64,000 nt of DNA from Casuarius casuarius. Its lineage: Eukaryota > Chordata > Aves > Casuariiformes > Casuariidae. Under the pieces are notes generated by a model. The model had not been told where the DNA came from, ran no database searches, and worked only from the letters and a program-made list of their open reading frames with translations. Where the stretch lies: positions 2,521,592-2,585,591 of the forward strand of contig PTFA01000024.1 of NCBI GenBank assembly GCA_003342895.1, in the 5' to 3' direction. Shown in pieces: positions 14,901-29,220 of this stretch (positions are counted from its first letter, which is position 1; each line of letters opens with the position of its first letter). Made by a program: the position numbers and the translations under genes.

Positions 14901-17900
14901 ATACACTTTTTAGGCATCTCTTAGTTATGTACATTAGCACATTTTTATTATACCTCCTTTACTGGCTACCCATATTCTGACAAGCTTTCACAAACATTCA
15001 GCAGCATATTGCACTCTATGCTGATGAGTGAACTCTATTACTATGAGTTTGCATAGCACTTCATTATAAACAACAGCAACAAATTCCAGCAAACAACCTA
15101 GTTATTCCAAATAACAAAAAAAAATCATGTTTTCATTTTCTTTTCTTAGCAACAAACAAGGTCGTTATAACTTTCAGTGACCTTTACGGACAACAGAACA
15201 ATTTCTATGTATCAGTAAAGTACAGCGCAATTCACTTATTTCAAGCACATTCCTTAAGACTACATCTTTCCAGCCTGAATTTCTGCTAAACTAATACATC
15301 TCTTCAGGGTCATCAAGAGTCAGTGGAGAAAAGTTGATAATAAAGAGAACTGTTTGGTACATCCTGATATCACAAGGCACAGCCCAAGGATATCAATAAT
15401 ATGTCATTCCCCGCACTAAATGTCTGCGCTTTTCTGGTTCAAATTCAGTTTCTGCGGTGTGCTCCTGGTTAAACACTCATTTATCTGATAGATTTCTAAG
15501 ACAGTGTCAGTGCTTTTTTTGTGTGTGTGTGTATAGGGTGGAAATTTTAAAAACTTTTTTTTAAGCCAGCAGAAAGTACAGTTAGTTCTACTGAAACTGA
15601 AGGTTTAGTAAAAAGATAGATTGTAAAATGACCCAGATTTGCCTTCCTGATTCTATATATCCCTTTGGATAATCTTGTATGTTTTAAAAAATCTGTAATA
15701 CGGCCTGCAGGCTAAATTCCTCGCTGGAGTAAATCATTTTAACATCACTGTATTCAACAGAGGAACAACTGACTTATACCTGCTCTGTACATTGCCCTTT
15801 ATTTTTATCCTTCCTTGGAGAATTAGAACTGGAGTGAGTATCTTCCCACATATAATTTAGCAATTCTTTTAAGATTATTTTCCCCTAGGCTTATTCTGTT
15901 CAGGGTGGTATATTTTTTAAATAGATTTTTGTTTTTCACAGCTGCAGCAGCAGAGGACATGCTTGGTTGCTATTATTGGCTAGCGAGGCTCTGAAGAGCT
16001 GCAGAAAATGGAACAGACAGCAAAGCTTGACTTTCTGAACTCCAAAAAAGGCATAATCTAAAATGTGATATAAACACTCCTCTCCAGTTTTCTTTGGGGT
16101 CTGATGAGAGGGGAATTTATTCTGGTGACTGTGTCCTCTTTCAGTATAGCCTTCTGTATTGAATTTCCAGACAGGCTGATGAACTTCAAAAGAACATTTA
16201 AAAAAAGCATAGCGCAGCACTTGCTTTCTGATTCTTGAGATACATGCCTGAACCGTCTATTTCTGGAAACTGCTTAGTGCACAAATAGCGTTTGAGGAAA
16301 AGGTAAATGGAAAGGTAAATGAAAAAAAAATCCAAAAGGGAAAGTTCTTCCAAGCATACTTCTTAAATATGGTTAAAATAACTGGTTTGGAACCATGATG
16401 TTCAGTGAAACCTTGTCTAAAGGATGCAAATAATTAGCGAAACCAGGCTGCCTGTAGCATCGGGTCAAACACAGTTGTCCTGGAAGCAACAGGACTTCAG
16501 TCGGTTGCCTGCGTCAGCTCCTCCCTGCTGTGAAAAGCATTATGTCGTTTGCACAGAAGTGTAGGGATTATGCAAGCTGTCCATAATCGGCATAAAGTTT
16601 GTAATCCTGGAAAGCAGATCAACAGGCTGGGAGGGAAAGCCTGCAATCTGCTCTCCTTATGCTGCTCTCCGAAGGTACAAGAGGTTTGGTGGATTTCAGG
16701 CTACAAGTTGTGTCTCAGACGCCTGTTTTCATGGCTGTTGAAGACCCTTGGGAAAGAGCTCGGGCCATTTCTGGCGAAGATTATCGCCTCTGTAGTGGCG
16801 CATTGTTGGCTATCGGCCTCACTACGACATCAGGTCACATAAGGCTTCGCTGAATTACTGGCTGATGCAGGATTTTTAGGAACTATACTTCACACATGCA
16901 CCTCTTTAGCCAACTCATATGTGCTGCTAACAAGGCCAGGGGAATGGTGTAAGGCGCAGCGTCCTATCTGAAAGTGAGTAATGGAGAGAAGGGTACTGAG
17001 CACAGAGGGGTCTACTGCTGGTAAGGTGAGGCTGCAACGTGAGCATGCAGGATATCTGGTAAAAGATGCTGGCTGGTTTGAGACTGGCATGCAATTTGTA
17101 ACGTGTTTTGATCACTGTAAGGTACTTCAATCAATTTATAGGACAGTAAAAAAAATATATCTTCATATTGGCCCAGGAGACAGGCGTTTGTGCTGATGCT
17201 CTGTTAGGGTTACCACCTCATCTGAGTGAGGATGGCAGTACTGCGCCTTGCTGACAATAAATCCGATCGTTCACTTCTGAACTGAGTTTGAGGTCTTTCT
17301 GAGTGCGATAAGAGTAGTACCAGAGCCCTCTGGCTGCTGGCAGTGTGACAAGGTCTCCAAGACTGCAACTACTGTAATTAGTATTATTTGACACTGAAAA
17401 TTGGGCTAATATTTATTTTTTATGTAAGATTATTGACATCGTTGGGGAGGGAAGACTCTAACAATGTCCAGGTAATCCTTTGTCAAGAGGGACTTACTGA
17501 GGGACTAGCTGTTGTGTTGTGGATTACTTTGTAGTGAGTGATGATCAGAAGGCCATGCTGATACTTTGAAAAGTAGCACTAATGCACCTAACCTGAGAAC
17601 ACACCCCAAACCAATGGAAAAAAGAAACTGCAATACTGAATTTAGATGTAAAATTTTGGATTCACTGAAGTAACAGATTGCACACTTATATTCACTGCTA
17701 CTTACACAAGTGAATCTCCAGCCTTGAACCAGACTTTGCAGCTCCACCTGGGAGCTTCTGGCCTTTGGAAGCACCAGCCTCTGCCAGGGGAAATGGCCAA
17801 GGTTGTCAGGTTCACTGATAATCCTTAGAAAATTCACTGAAATCAAGGTATTTTTAATGAAGCAGATGAATCTCAACGAACCTCATTTCATTGCAAGAGG

Positions 17901-18483
17901 CATTTGCATTGCAAGTGCAAGCTATGGGAAGAACCAAACAGCTTCTCTCTTGCTTAGAGACAGGTAATAGACTCCAGTGAGATCTTTCCACTGTTCCTCT
18001 CCCCCTTGTCTTCCGTAGTCGCTCCCTTCCTCAGAGAGAGTCCTTTGTGGTTAACCAGGCCAGGTTAGCAAACTGACTCAAAGCAAACCTTTTCTAGCTA
18101 TTACGTTTCCACTTAAAATTTGATTCAATAAACTGTTTGCCTATTTCCAGTTCACATGCATCAACACAGTTCTTCCTGAAATTATATCGAGAATATTTTC
18201 TAAAGTGAAACATTCAACGTCCACACAGCAATGAATTAGAATGGTCAGGTTTATCTGTGAAACGTCAGCAAATTTAGCAGGGAGAGAACATTTGCTAGAT
18301 TTAGTGAGATCGTGTTACTCGCAGAATGATGAAGTGGTAGCAGTTAATGCAAGTGTATTCTCTCCGTCTATGCCAGCACGATTGATTCAGGCAGCATATA
18401 CCCGCATTCATTCTTGTTCCAGGAATGCAGCAGCGTTACAGAAAGGAGAGGGCTCATTTATTTAGAAGCCACTTACACAAGAA

Positions 18484-18550
18484 GGGCCAAATTATCAGCT
18501 CTGTAAACTGGCACATTTTCAAGTCTAATTTCAGTGAGGCTAGGCTGTCT
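18484..18550. repeat. Worn copy of the GGGCCAGATT palindromic repeat
   Basis: GGGCCAAATTATCAGCTCTG then TAAACTGGCACATTTTCAAG keeps the order of the repeat type seen at 29221, with a degraded right half. Confidence 0.5.
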
Positions 18551-21029
18551 TTCAGCCACTGAGTATTTGGCTTAAGGCTGCTTACTTGTGCTCTTACACA
18601 AAATCTCCCCTAGAAAGGGCAACAGCAACAGCAGCCTTCTTTGAGATAGCCCTGGGATATTTTATAAAACTATGAGAGAATTCTCAATAAGGCACACGTT
18701 TTGCTATCCTCTGCGAGAATGCTAGTATTTTGGTTTATGCTCAGAAATCCCATTACTTAGTAGGGGCTACTCCAGAAAAAAAAAAAACCCTACTACTAGC
18801 CAAGTTCTGTCTTGTAAAAACAAGGAGAATCCAACCCTGCAAGAATTATTTTAATGATCATGTTATAATTGTCTAATAGTTAGGTGGGCTCTTCAGGCCA
18901 ATTTCTGTTCTGAGATACAACATTTGCATCCTTGAATGACTCTTTCAATGTAAATGCAGCAGCATTAGATTGACATAGATGTAAATGTTTGCATCGTTGC
19001 ACGGTCATTAAGGCACTACAGACGTAAACTTTCAACCTTTTAGCCGCTGTGTAGCGAGTGGGGACTCTTTGGACATATCTACACTGCCTTGCAGCACTGG
19101 ACGCAAGTGCTAGCACGGGTCCCAGAAGTACAAGCATCATGTCATGAAGGCATTGCACTACACTTTCCAGCGGAGCCAATTACTTTGAGAACTGCTGAGC
19201 TGAGATGGCTGTGCTGTTTTTGGTTTTAGAGCTAGCTTATTTGGCACAGACTCAGGTATCGCTGCACAGACAACATTGTGTTCTTTAGATATACTCTAAA
19301 TGACCCAGAGCTCATGACCAAAGGTCATACACCTTCTTGCATCCACTTCTACCATCTTTACTGAAAAGAAATGTCCAGAGGACTCAAGTTTTGATATAGC
19401 AAGTGTCTCATTGTTGCCTACACAAAAAATTCATAATCACAATCACAGTACAGGTCTCTGTAGGACTCTAATGCTCTAAACAAAGCCATGTTGTTGCATG
19501 TTAATAACCTGAGGTACAGTAACACTGGCAGAGAAAAGGGTATAACTGAGTTGCATAAATGGTATAATTTTTTAGTTTTTCTTCATTTTAAGAACTAATT
19601 ATCTTAAATAAACATGATTATGATTTTATAAAAATGTGCTAGCTTGGCATTTCTTATTTCTTTAAAGGAGAGCAAATACTATATATTCCTTTTATATTTG
19701 CACAGTATAATAGCACACAGCCCACACAGTGGGTAATTTAAATGAACAGCAGGCATCCAAATTACACTGAAAGGGCTGTTATATTTCAAGCAGGGAACAT
19801 TTTTATTACAGTCACATTCCTGACGTCCTACAGGATGCATAAACTTTTTTTCTTCTTTCTTGCTCTCAGGCAAACAGACAACCAGCTGTGATAAGTGGGC
19901 AACTCTGAGATACCCATGGACAGTTTATGAATACAGGTACCTCACCTTTTTGACGCTGGAATAGTTTGTACACAGGGAAAACTGTATTTTGTACTCAGGA
20001 GCTGTAGCATGAATTGCATGCGTGAAGCCTCATCATATGCAATCACTGATCCAGCGATCCATTCAGAGCAGACAGCTACTAATGGCACTATCCAGCCCAC
20101 CAAGCAGGGGCCAGTGTAACAGGCCTTCCTGTAAATATTAGCACAGCGGTGAACAGAGGCGGCTGCTCAATGCTTTCTCCATTTGCATTTGACCTTTTAG
20201 CATGCCCTGGTCCTTGATACAGCCTTGACTTGCTTTAGAGTGAGCCTGGCCATCTCCCCTAGAGCTACTCGAGGGCTCTAACTGATGGCAGTCCTACCCT
20301 ACATCTTTAACCTGTCTGTGTTTATTTGCTCACCTCATTAACTTCCTCATTCCTCATCCTCACTACCTCCTTTAATTTCAAGGCTACGGAAGCTGCAGTT
20401 TATTAGTGGTGATCTCTCAGCTGTATGCCACTGGAAATTCCTCACCAAAGAGCTGACACTCAAATAAGATGAAGCTTTGAACTGAAAGGCTGGGAGTTTT
20501 TTAGTGTCCAAGTGCCAGATTTGCAAGGTCTGTGTTACCTAAAAAGGAAAATAAGCACATCTGGGGATTCATAAAAATGCTAAGTTTTAATGAATACTAC
20601 TAAAAACACAAGAGAGTGTAGATGTCTAGGAACCAAAACAGGAACTTCAGCATTTATTGTAAATCTAAGTGACTCACATTGTGTCTTTAATGCACGCTGA
20701 TGTGCACCATACACATATCCAAGAGCGTTATCAACAACCCACTGTAATTCTGGGAGCAGTCTCGCCAAAGCAATTCACAATTCCACACAAAACAATTTAC
20801 CCTTGTCCAGGCAAGCATGGTAAGACTGCTTCTACCCCCTCAACTAGCAGTGGAACTGTATCACCAGACCCCAAAGAAAAGCAGAATTTGCGCCTGTAAA
20901 TGATCCAACTACTTTTAAATATACCAGTCGATAAGTCCACAACCACATTCCCACAAGGAACATAAGGAACAAGCAGGAAGGGCTTGTAACCAAAAAGCTC
21001 CGCTAAGATTCAGCAGTTTATTCTTAGCT

Positions 21030-21170
21030 CCATCACCAATAGACTAGATGACCTTGGACACAGGACTTCACCTCTCTGGGCCTCAGCTTCACCCACTGGA
21101 GGACAGTGATAGCTATCCACCTTTGGGTTACGAAAGGATATGTACTTGGGAAAGGTTTAATGTTGGAGTA
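21030..21170 (+). repeat. MIR / CORE-SINE copy
   Basis: GATGACCTTGGACACAGGAC, ACCTCTCTGGGCCTCAGCTT and a worn GTGATAGCTATCCACC follow the MIR sequence GTGACCTTGGGCAAGTTACT, ACCTCTCTGTGCCTCAGTTT and the following block in the right order. This is an ancient tRNA-derived SINE found across amniotes. The 5' tRNA-like part is not recognisable. Confidence 0.75.
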
Positions 21171-24100
21171 AGCTCTTATTATCCATGTTTAAAGGTAAGT
21201 GAAGAAAATGCAAATTCTGCCTGTAATCTATTCAAGCATAAGCAGTATTTGAAAGACTGAAGATTGATACGATCAGTTACTTGGAATAATATTCAGAAGG
21301 GTGAATAACTTCTATCTTCCTCCAAATGAATATAAAAGAATGAGGCATTTCTGCCAAGAAATTTTGCTTACCCGAAACTGTCCTTTAGAAGATCATTCTT
21401 TGTACTTTGGCTAACATCGCTTCAAAGTGGCTTTTAATTTTTTAACGTCCACAAAATAGCCTTCAGTTCGCATTCTCTAATGCAACTAATAACTGATAAA
21501 TAAAAACTAGATAAATATTTTATTTGTTGGCCCGATCAAACTATTTAATATAATTCAGCAGAAGGAAGCTCAGTCTACCATGTCATCCTTTTCCACTGTG
21601 GCAATTGCACTTTTCTGTGTGGCTAGCATGTTTCATTCGGGATTATGTATGTCGAAGGATACACAGAGCCACTGGGAAGAGAGGTTGTCCTCGTAAGGGG
21701 AATAAGGCTGTCTGAGCTACCGGCTTCCTCAGCGAGTCCACAGTGACAGGATGGACATGAAGCAAGGACATGTGGTAGCAAGGAATCAGGTGTCCTGGAT
21801 GCCAGGACATTTTATATAGCTCTGCAGATATGAATAAGTGTGCAGTTGCCAGCAAAGGCCTTAAAAATATTAAGATATTTAATAGAGAAATATATTGCAG
21901 AAGCAGTAGAGACAATTGATGGCTTATCATGACAGTATGGGGAGATAGGAATATTCCTGTCATCTACATGGGATTTTGCACAGGATTAGGTAGTGACAGG
22001 GAGTAATCTAAAGGCAACGTTACTAACTGGCCATTTGATTTCTGTTAATTACCCATTTGTCATAGCTGAAAATGAATGCACCTGAAACTTCTCTGGCTTG
22101 ACTTTGGTGGGTCAATACAGGATACCTGGGAGGGGAGGAGGGCAGATCCTGGTGACAGGAGGTGACTCCAGGCTATTGCACTGCTGGTACCAGCCTCCTT
22201 GATCCACAGCAGGAACAGGATGGGTGGAAGGGGCAGTCTGCTCAGCTTTTGCTCTGACAAGCAATGTCAGCGAGGCAAGCTGCTGTAAAAAAGCGGAGGA
22301 GAACACGGCCTGATTTCTGCACGCAGCTGTCAGAGCTGCCGTGCTCGCCTCTACGTCCCAGTCACCCGGGGGAGATTTTAGCAGGCTCAGCCAGCACTGC
22401 TGAAAAGCGTGCAGGTGGCTGTGCCATTCTGTGCTTCTCCTTTAATCTTGACAGTTAAAGACGAATTTCAGTGTTAATCAGGTAAAAAGCAGATTTCCTC
22501 CTGGCTGAGGAGAAGAAACCTGTTAAATCCTCAGCTATTCTTAGCAAGGTGATGGCACACTACTTGTTAAAACATTGCCAGAGAGACAAAAGACACTGTC
22601 TCTATAAAGACAGAAATACTGACGAGAGGACTGGATCAGCGGAGCAAAAGGCTGACACGCTGGGACACGGAAAGTGGAGGAAATCAGTTCATCGCTCTAA
22701 TACATGACAGCAAACAAGAAATAGATGTGTTCTTAACCCCATTTCACATGATATATCTTATCAGCAGCTACGCCCTCCTACTCCCCATTGTGAACATCTT
22801 TGAGAAAGGGGTGAACAAAAACGGCGTACACCTATATGTACCACAGCAGCAACACAGAGACTAGTGGAAACAGTTCTTTCTACGCAAAATCTCTGCTTCA
22901 AATCTAGTTAGTAGAAGTGAGAGGTAACAGGAGACTTAGCCCAGAGTCAATAGGAGAGGATGAAAAAGTCCTGCTAATATTCTGGCTATACCGTGGAAAC
23001 CAGAGAATTGCTAACAATGTGCAAATTGTGTGCACCTACATACAGCGCTTCTAAACCAAAAGCCGTTCTTGTCCTTAGACATTTCTGCAGAAATACAAGA
23101 GATTATACTGCTGGAAGAGTCTAATTAGAGTTCACGTCTGTTTAGTACTCGCATTTTGTTACCTGTATTGATACACTGATCCTTCCCTTTATATGGACAA
23201 AACCTCCATTGCAATCGGGAGCAGCAATCTGGCAAAGGACAGAGGGCTCTTTTCCCTTCACCACTCACATCAGGTCATCATGGCAGTTGAGGGACTGCGG
23301 TAGCAATTAGATCTGTGATCCTACGATGAAAATTTCAGTTTAAAGTTGATAACAATGAGATCTGAAGAGAAAGATCGCAATTGTGACTTTGTATAAGTAA
23401 AAATAATCTTATTTTCAAAGGGTGCAATACAGTGGCCATAATGAAAAAGACAAGATCTTTCTTGAAATGTTTGATGAAGTCCAAAAGATTATTGGGGAAT
23501 ACTTACAGCTAACACTTCAACCAGTAAGCCCTAAACACAGAAAAATTAATCTCTTCAATCTATCAGTAATAAACTGTTTCTGACTCTGTTTTTCAATAAA
23601 CGAGCAGTTGATGAATGGAGATCTTACGTTGTATTGAACACGATAAAGATATATCTGCCTACTGTTATGCTTGATATGAATTCTAAACAGATGTGTATTG
23701 TTATGTATATTTATGCATACATGTTATGCATATTTGCAGTGCTGCACAATTAATAAAGTGAGGATATTAGCAGTAAATAACTATACTGGCTTATCCAGTC
23801 TCCCTCAGTTTCTGACTGGTAATGGTAAATAAAATTTTTTTTAATGATACAAAATAAAGCAGTTATAACTCTTCCACTAATCACTTAGTCTTTGTGACCC
23901 CTGTATTGGATTACTGCAGTACATTTTTTTGTGGATATATCCTTGAAAACCACCTGAGAGCTATTGTAAATCCAGAATGTGGTTGACCTCCTTTCTAGGA
24001 GTACAAGATAAAGGGATGCATTATACAATGAAATACTGCATAGTTTTGGATTTTTTCTTTGTTTTTAACTTTCAGGTTCTCATAAAACTTGAATCTTTAA

Positions 24101-27100
24101 GGCATCGTGCATATGTGAAGTTAGGCTTCTGACTACCTAAAATATCATTCCTTGTCTTGCGAGCCACAGTTACATTTGGAAGAGGGTGGCTGCCTTTGCT
24201 GACTGTCAGTCCTTCTATGTAAATGTTGAAGAAAAGGGCAATCCCTGCTCTGAAATTTGCTTCTCCTTTGTTTCCATTAGCATCTCAGTGCTTGGTACAA
24301 TAAGCATGCATGCACATTAATATATTGGCCTCCACGAGTAGCACAGTTAAGATCACTGGGACTACTCATCCAGTTAATGTCATTCAGCTACCTTTATCAA
24401 GTCCCAAGTTTCTTAACCTTCCCCATCCCCAGAAGCCTCCTTCAGTCTGCCTGGATGAGTTTGGATCAGACATTGTGGATTGCTGCAGTGAGGTGTTTTG
24501 TGATGAATATTGATCAGCAAATGAAAAAACTGTTCCTAACACACTCGCTTACATCCAACCTATTGTGCGATGGGTGCTTGTGTAAGTCAAGGAAGACAGA
24601 AATACTCTGTTTTGGTATAAAGGGGTTCTTAATGAGTTAGAAATTTCACAATGCCCTTTTAACAATAGTAAATATTGTTCGTGGACTTGTCACACAGCAC
24701 ATTCACTTTGTCTGTTTTTAGAGTTCTGTATGATTTATTGATGTTGAACCACTACTTTCTCTGTGGTATTTGTGCGTATTTATGCATGATTTAATGAGGC
24801 GTATCTCCGGAGAAAAAGGAAAACAGGGCAGCTACCTGTGAGCCATTTTTGTTCTTCAGGTTGGTTATTGTTATAAATGTTATCGTTACACTGTTAGGAA
24901 ATGATCACGTTAAATACTGAACAGCATTACACTCTTTCCCCATTTCACAGAAAACCAGGTTAAGTGCATATTGCTACAGATTTTCAGGGACAACCCCACT
25001 CTTCCCTGTGCACTTGGCCAGGTATTAGGGAATGGGGTCAACAGCCCATCTCCTTCAGTTGCCTTTCTGGTGTCCGACATCTCAGAAACTTGTAGAGGCT
25101 AAGCCCTGCCTTGCTTCCCAGGTAAATCGATAGCAAAACTCTACCTGATATTCCTGATTTAGAAGCACACCATGGCGTTATGTCCGTCACATAGGCAGTG
25201 AGGCAGAAATGACTTCTTCACCTCTCCCCATGAAACAGGCTAAAATTTGTAAACTTTTGATGCAAAGTAATACAGCCAATTACAGAAACTGCTAGTCAAC
25301 AGGGTCTCTAAAGGCAACCGCTGTATCATATTGCAGGTCTGAGTAACAGAGTAAGAGCCTGATCCGAAATGCCCTGAAATCAAAAGAAGAAGAAAATTGT
25401 ACTCTATGAGATCCGGCAGTCTTTTCTCCCAACTGCAAATTCTCTCTATAGTGCATGGCAGTGACAGGCATTGCAATTCTGCAGGAGCAGCTGTTTTCTT
25501 TTTTTGCAAGCTAAGAACTAGCCAGGATTTTATTATGACAACAATGATTTAATTTTTTAAATTCCTTCTTATGTGTGCGATACAATGCTGCCTTGCAAAG
25601 TGATGAGCTAAAAGACCACAGTTAGTGATACCAGCACCTCGCATATCCAGCCACCAGGCTTGAAAATACTACCGCGTAACAGGCTCCCCTTGAGAACAAC
25701 TGCAGCAGGAGCTTTCGCCACAGCCACGTTTCACAGAGCAACTCTGGCTGTCAGGTGAGGTCGTTATACTGCTGAAACACATTAGATAAAGATCCATCTT
25801 TGGAACCTCAAAGGAGCCGACAGGTAGCTGAGAGTCACTTTAACATAAATGAGAACCTGCATGACACCCCGCCATCTCATGGCATTTGTGTATGCCAGTA
25901 ACATATCTTACTTACTATAATGCCCATACTATGTATGGATTTTAATCGCATTTGCTTAATATATAACATGCAATTCTATCAGAGACAGTCCCATGTTCCA
26001 GTGCATTGTAAACAGTCTATGATACACTCTGGCTGAATCGTAAAAGCACAGTAAATAATTTGATTATTATATTTTCAAAATGATATGCAGTAGTGACTTA
26101 CTACTTGTTGGCTTACGTGGAGCTTTATAAGTTCAAAGCAGTGTGCAGGCATTAAAAAGACCATGAAAATTTTATGCTTCATTTACAAAATGGTGGACAG
26201 TGCCTAAGATTCAGATGCAGCACACCAATGCAAAATACAGCTTTTATGATCATCTCTCCCGCAGCCACAGTCACATCACATTTACAAAGTACAAATCTAA
26301 TTACTGCACCAAGTACAGGACATTAACAAATCCACTGCTCACCATCAGCTGTCCTGGAGAAACACTCTTAATAATAATCTCTCCCTACTTAGCTGTTGGA
26401 TGAAGTAGAAACTATTTCCAGGGAAAATTCTAGTAGATCTTTCAAAAAAAAAAAAAAGAATATGCTAAGCTCTTCCCTACCGTTCTACGTACTGCTGATT
26501 GAGCCAAGTCATTAGCTCACTTTTGAGCACAACTCCGAAACAGAGTATGGGAAGTTAACATAGCATTACAGAGTAAGGATAACCACTAGTCTTTTTTTTC
26601 CCAACAGTTGTAAGGAAGTACTAGATTTCCTTACGGATTCACGTAGCTAAAACAACAACTTTCCAAGTAGGAAGTTGATGCATGCAAGGGAAGATGGATG
26701 TATTTTAGCCAGGGTGTGGTTTTGCATCCATATTCCAGAGAAAGATGGAGAGAAACAGGAGGAAAACCACCCAAGAAAAGATAATACGAGCTTCTTCCTT
26801 GCTCCCTTTGCTCTTGGTTACGATGGTGTTCTGCCTCACAAAGAAACAGTCTTTACAACCGAGCAAGTGTTTTCCGTCTCAAACTTTCACAGGGAAGCTG
26901 AAGCTTTTCCCATGCCATACGTGGACCATGGATTGAATCGTGACCCAGAAGCCGTACTTCCAGTGCACATGCCGGCTTGCGATAAATGTGCATTCAAGCT
27001 TTACGCAGCTCACACTTTGGTAACTCAGGAGGTCTCTTGTTCCTTGAACACTCTCTCTAGCTCAGGACACGGTATGGAAACAGAATAATCATGTAGCTTG

Positions 27101-28194
27101 TGCAAGACTCTTCCTTGTGAGGGAAGCTTTTAATGGAAATAGCGTCCTGGGGCTTTGCGCCCTTGCCCTCTGAAGCGTGCCTTCCACGCGACGATGCATG
27201 AGGCATGCCGGTGAGTATTTTAAAATTTCACAGCGGAGGTCCTTGGTGACTCCTTCAGTGTGAACAACACAGCTAAGCCAGGGTTATGTGAAGCATTAAT
27301 AAAACAAGACTGTACACTGGTATGAAGAAGTGAGATGTTGCCTTTACTGGCCTGTGGAATTCACTGGGGGGACTCGGTGTGGAAAAGCTGCACTTCTGGG
27401 GTGAGGCATGCCCGGGCTTTCAAAAGTCTGCGCAGTCTGGCACGCCTGAACAACCCCATGGGATGCAACAGCAGTACATGACCATTGCTGAGGACAGACA
27501 CTGCCTTGTCAGTATGTGGTAGAGGTGAGAAGGGAATCCCGTACAAACATACCTTGCAGTGTATTATAGTGCCATGGCCCAGCACCACACTTATATCCAG
27601 AAAAATCTCATTATGTTTTCAATGGGAAGCAAACGCAGGCAAAGGCTGCAAAACTTGAACGTGTGCCTGGCGATATAGATCATTCCTTGGAAATGTAAGC
27701 AGAGAATTACAAGGGGCGACACTGATAACTGAAGTAAACCGGATTTTGGGTATAATCAGGATATTAAAAGGATAAGTTCTTAAAAGCTTGAACATCCATC
27801 TTAGCAGAATATGGTTCAAGAACTACAGTCTCCCAGACCTGAAATGTAAGTTGAATGACTAAAAGTTAAGGCAAATTGTAACTCTAAAGCTCATCAAATA
27901 CCTACTACTTTAAAGGCAAATTAAAAGCCACATTCTCAATGAGCACTTGCATCTGCCTCTCTGAAGATTACTGAGAAGTTGCCCTGTTTGTAACTACAGC
28001 AGCACTTTGTGGAAACCGGGAGAAGCAGGGCCAGCTTCTGCACTCGTAACACGCCCCGACCGTACCAGCATGGATCCCTGTGCAATATCACGAAGTTTGT
28101 AGGCTAAGCTTTGCCGTGTTGCACAGTCTTATAATAGCCTGACTTTTTGCCTTCAAGACACTAATTAAGCAATTCTCCGAGCCCACAGGATTAA
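21171..28194. other. Intergenic, no gene supported
   Basis: Mostly AT-rich unique sequence. A GC-richer patch lies at about 22.12-22.46 kb and a possible MIR fragment at 24.93 kb. An open frame near 26.68-27.09 kb has no recognisable domain; its first in-frame codon is TTG rather than ATG. Confidence 0.6.
24928..24995 (-). repeat. Possible MIR fragment
   Basis: CTTTCCCCATTTCACAGA followed by AGGTTAAGTGCATATTGC resembles the reverse-complement MIR core, with a short deletion between the parts. Too short to be certain. Confidence 0.35.
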
Positions 28195-28930
28195 ATCGTG
28201 GCTTAGAAGCTGTGACAGAAGCAAAGGCAGAGCTCTGCCGCGGGGCCGTCTGAGCAGGCTGTGGCTCGGGGAGGCACGTGATTTGATCCGCGCCTTGCTG
28301 TCAGGCAGCCCTGTAGAAACAGGGGTCAGGCTTAATCTGTGCCAGACCTGCACGCCAGTGCAAATTACGTCCTCTGGGCATGTTAGCCAGGTCACTGTGT
28401 ACCCTAACGCAGCTAAACTTATCCTGTAAAATCCCCATGTAAAGGAGAAGCCTTTTCATTTCGGCGCTCAGTGATACCGTTAACGTAATAAATGAGTTGA
28501 ACGTGCTGCAAAAGCCAGCAAAACAAAGCCATCCTTTACCAAGCGTGGCATTTAACAAACCGTATGGGCCGTGGTGAGCCACCCGCCTGACCCTCGCCGC
28601 TCCCAGCAACCGCAGCAGGCCTAAAAGGTGAGCGCTTTCGCGGAGCACCCTGCCCTCCGCAGAGCCCTACCTCCAGCAGCTCCCGCCACGGCAGGATGCA
28701 GCGTGGAGGTGGGTTATTTCACGCCTTGACTCAGCCGCACGTCGCAAGCCTGAAGTCCCGCTGCCTCCCACGTGCCCCTGCTTGTGGGCGACGAAGAGAT
28801 CGGTCCCCCTCACCGACCTCGGCGATTCCCAGCGAGATCCTGCACACAAACTCCCTTCTCGCAGCGGCGTGCTAACATCCCCGCCGGGCCCCGCCACAAG
28901 GCTGCGAAGGGAAAGCCTTCCCGAGCATTT
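28195..28930. promoter_or_regulatory. CpG-rich block upstream of DIRAS2 exon 1
   Basis: About 700 bases of markedly higher GC and CpG than the surrounding DNA, densest at 28225-28290 and 28570-28910. It starts about 1.4 kb before the proposed exon 1. No recognisable coding sequence was found on either strand; open frames of 75-117 codons match nothing I know. It could be an alternative promoter, an upstream untranslated exon or a distal part of the DIRAS2 CpG island. Confidence 0.5.
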
Positions 28931-29220
28931 CTAGGAGTTGCTTCAAACACAAACAGCTGCAGGAGACATCAGAGCTTTCCTTTAGACCTTCAGACCTCCA
29001 AACATTTACCACTGAAGATGGGTGTACTTGCTTGCCTTATGTTTGCCCATAAACCCCAAGAAAACTGTTTTACTTTGCTGTCTAAAAAAACAGAGAAAAG
29101 TATCTCATCTGCTTCCAGTGAGTGAAATTTTGAGGGGCTGTGTCAGACTGAAGCTATTTTTATGGCTTGTTTTTAGTACTAGATTTCTATTGTATTTTTG
29201 CAAATAAATATTAGACCTAA

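Larger units (their letters stand above)
2166..21029. other. Long intergenic stretch, no gene supported
   Basis: AT-rich sequence with poly-T at 2.82 kb, the GAA tract at 10.7 kb and the TA/CA tract at 11.9 kb. The longest open frame, about 174 codons from ATG at 8863 to 9387, resembles no protein I know. A repeat remnant is recognised at 18.48 kb. The stretch near 19.07-19.17 kb, around ACATATCTACACTGCC, looks like a worn transposon remnant but cannot be assigned. Confidence 0.6.

Noticed and set aside
19030..19175. Stretch around ACATATCTACACTGCC, considered as a named DNA transposon
   Set aside because: It has the look of a worn transposon end, but no terminal repeat or second arm could be found and no family assigned.
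26675..27088. 137-codon open frame on the + strand
   Set aside because: No recognisable domain, and it opens with TTG just before the first ATG. It looks like chance in a locally less AT-rich stretch.
28301..28648. 115-codon - strand frame in the CpG-rich block
   Set aside because: High GC lowers stop frequency. The translation resembles nothing known and there is no splice or promoter arrangement for a - strand gene.
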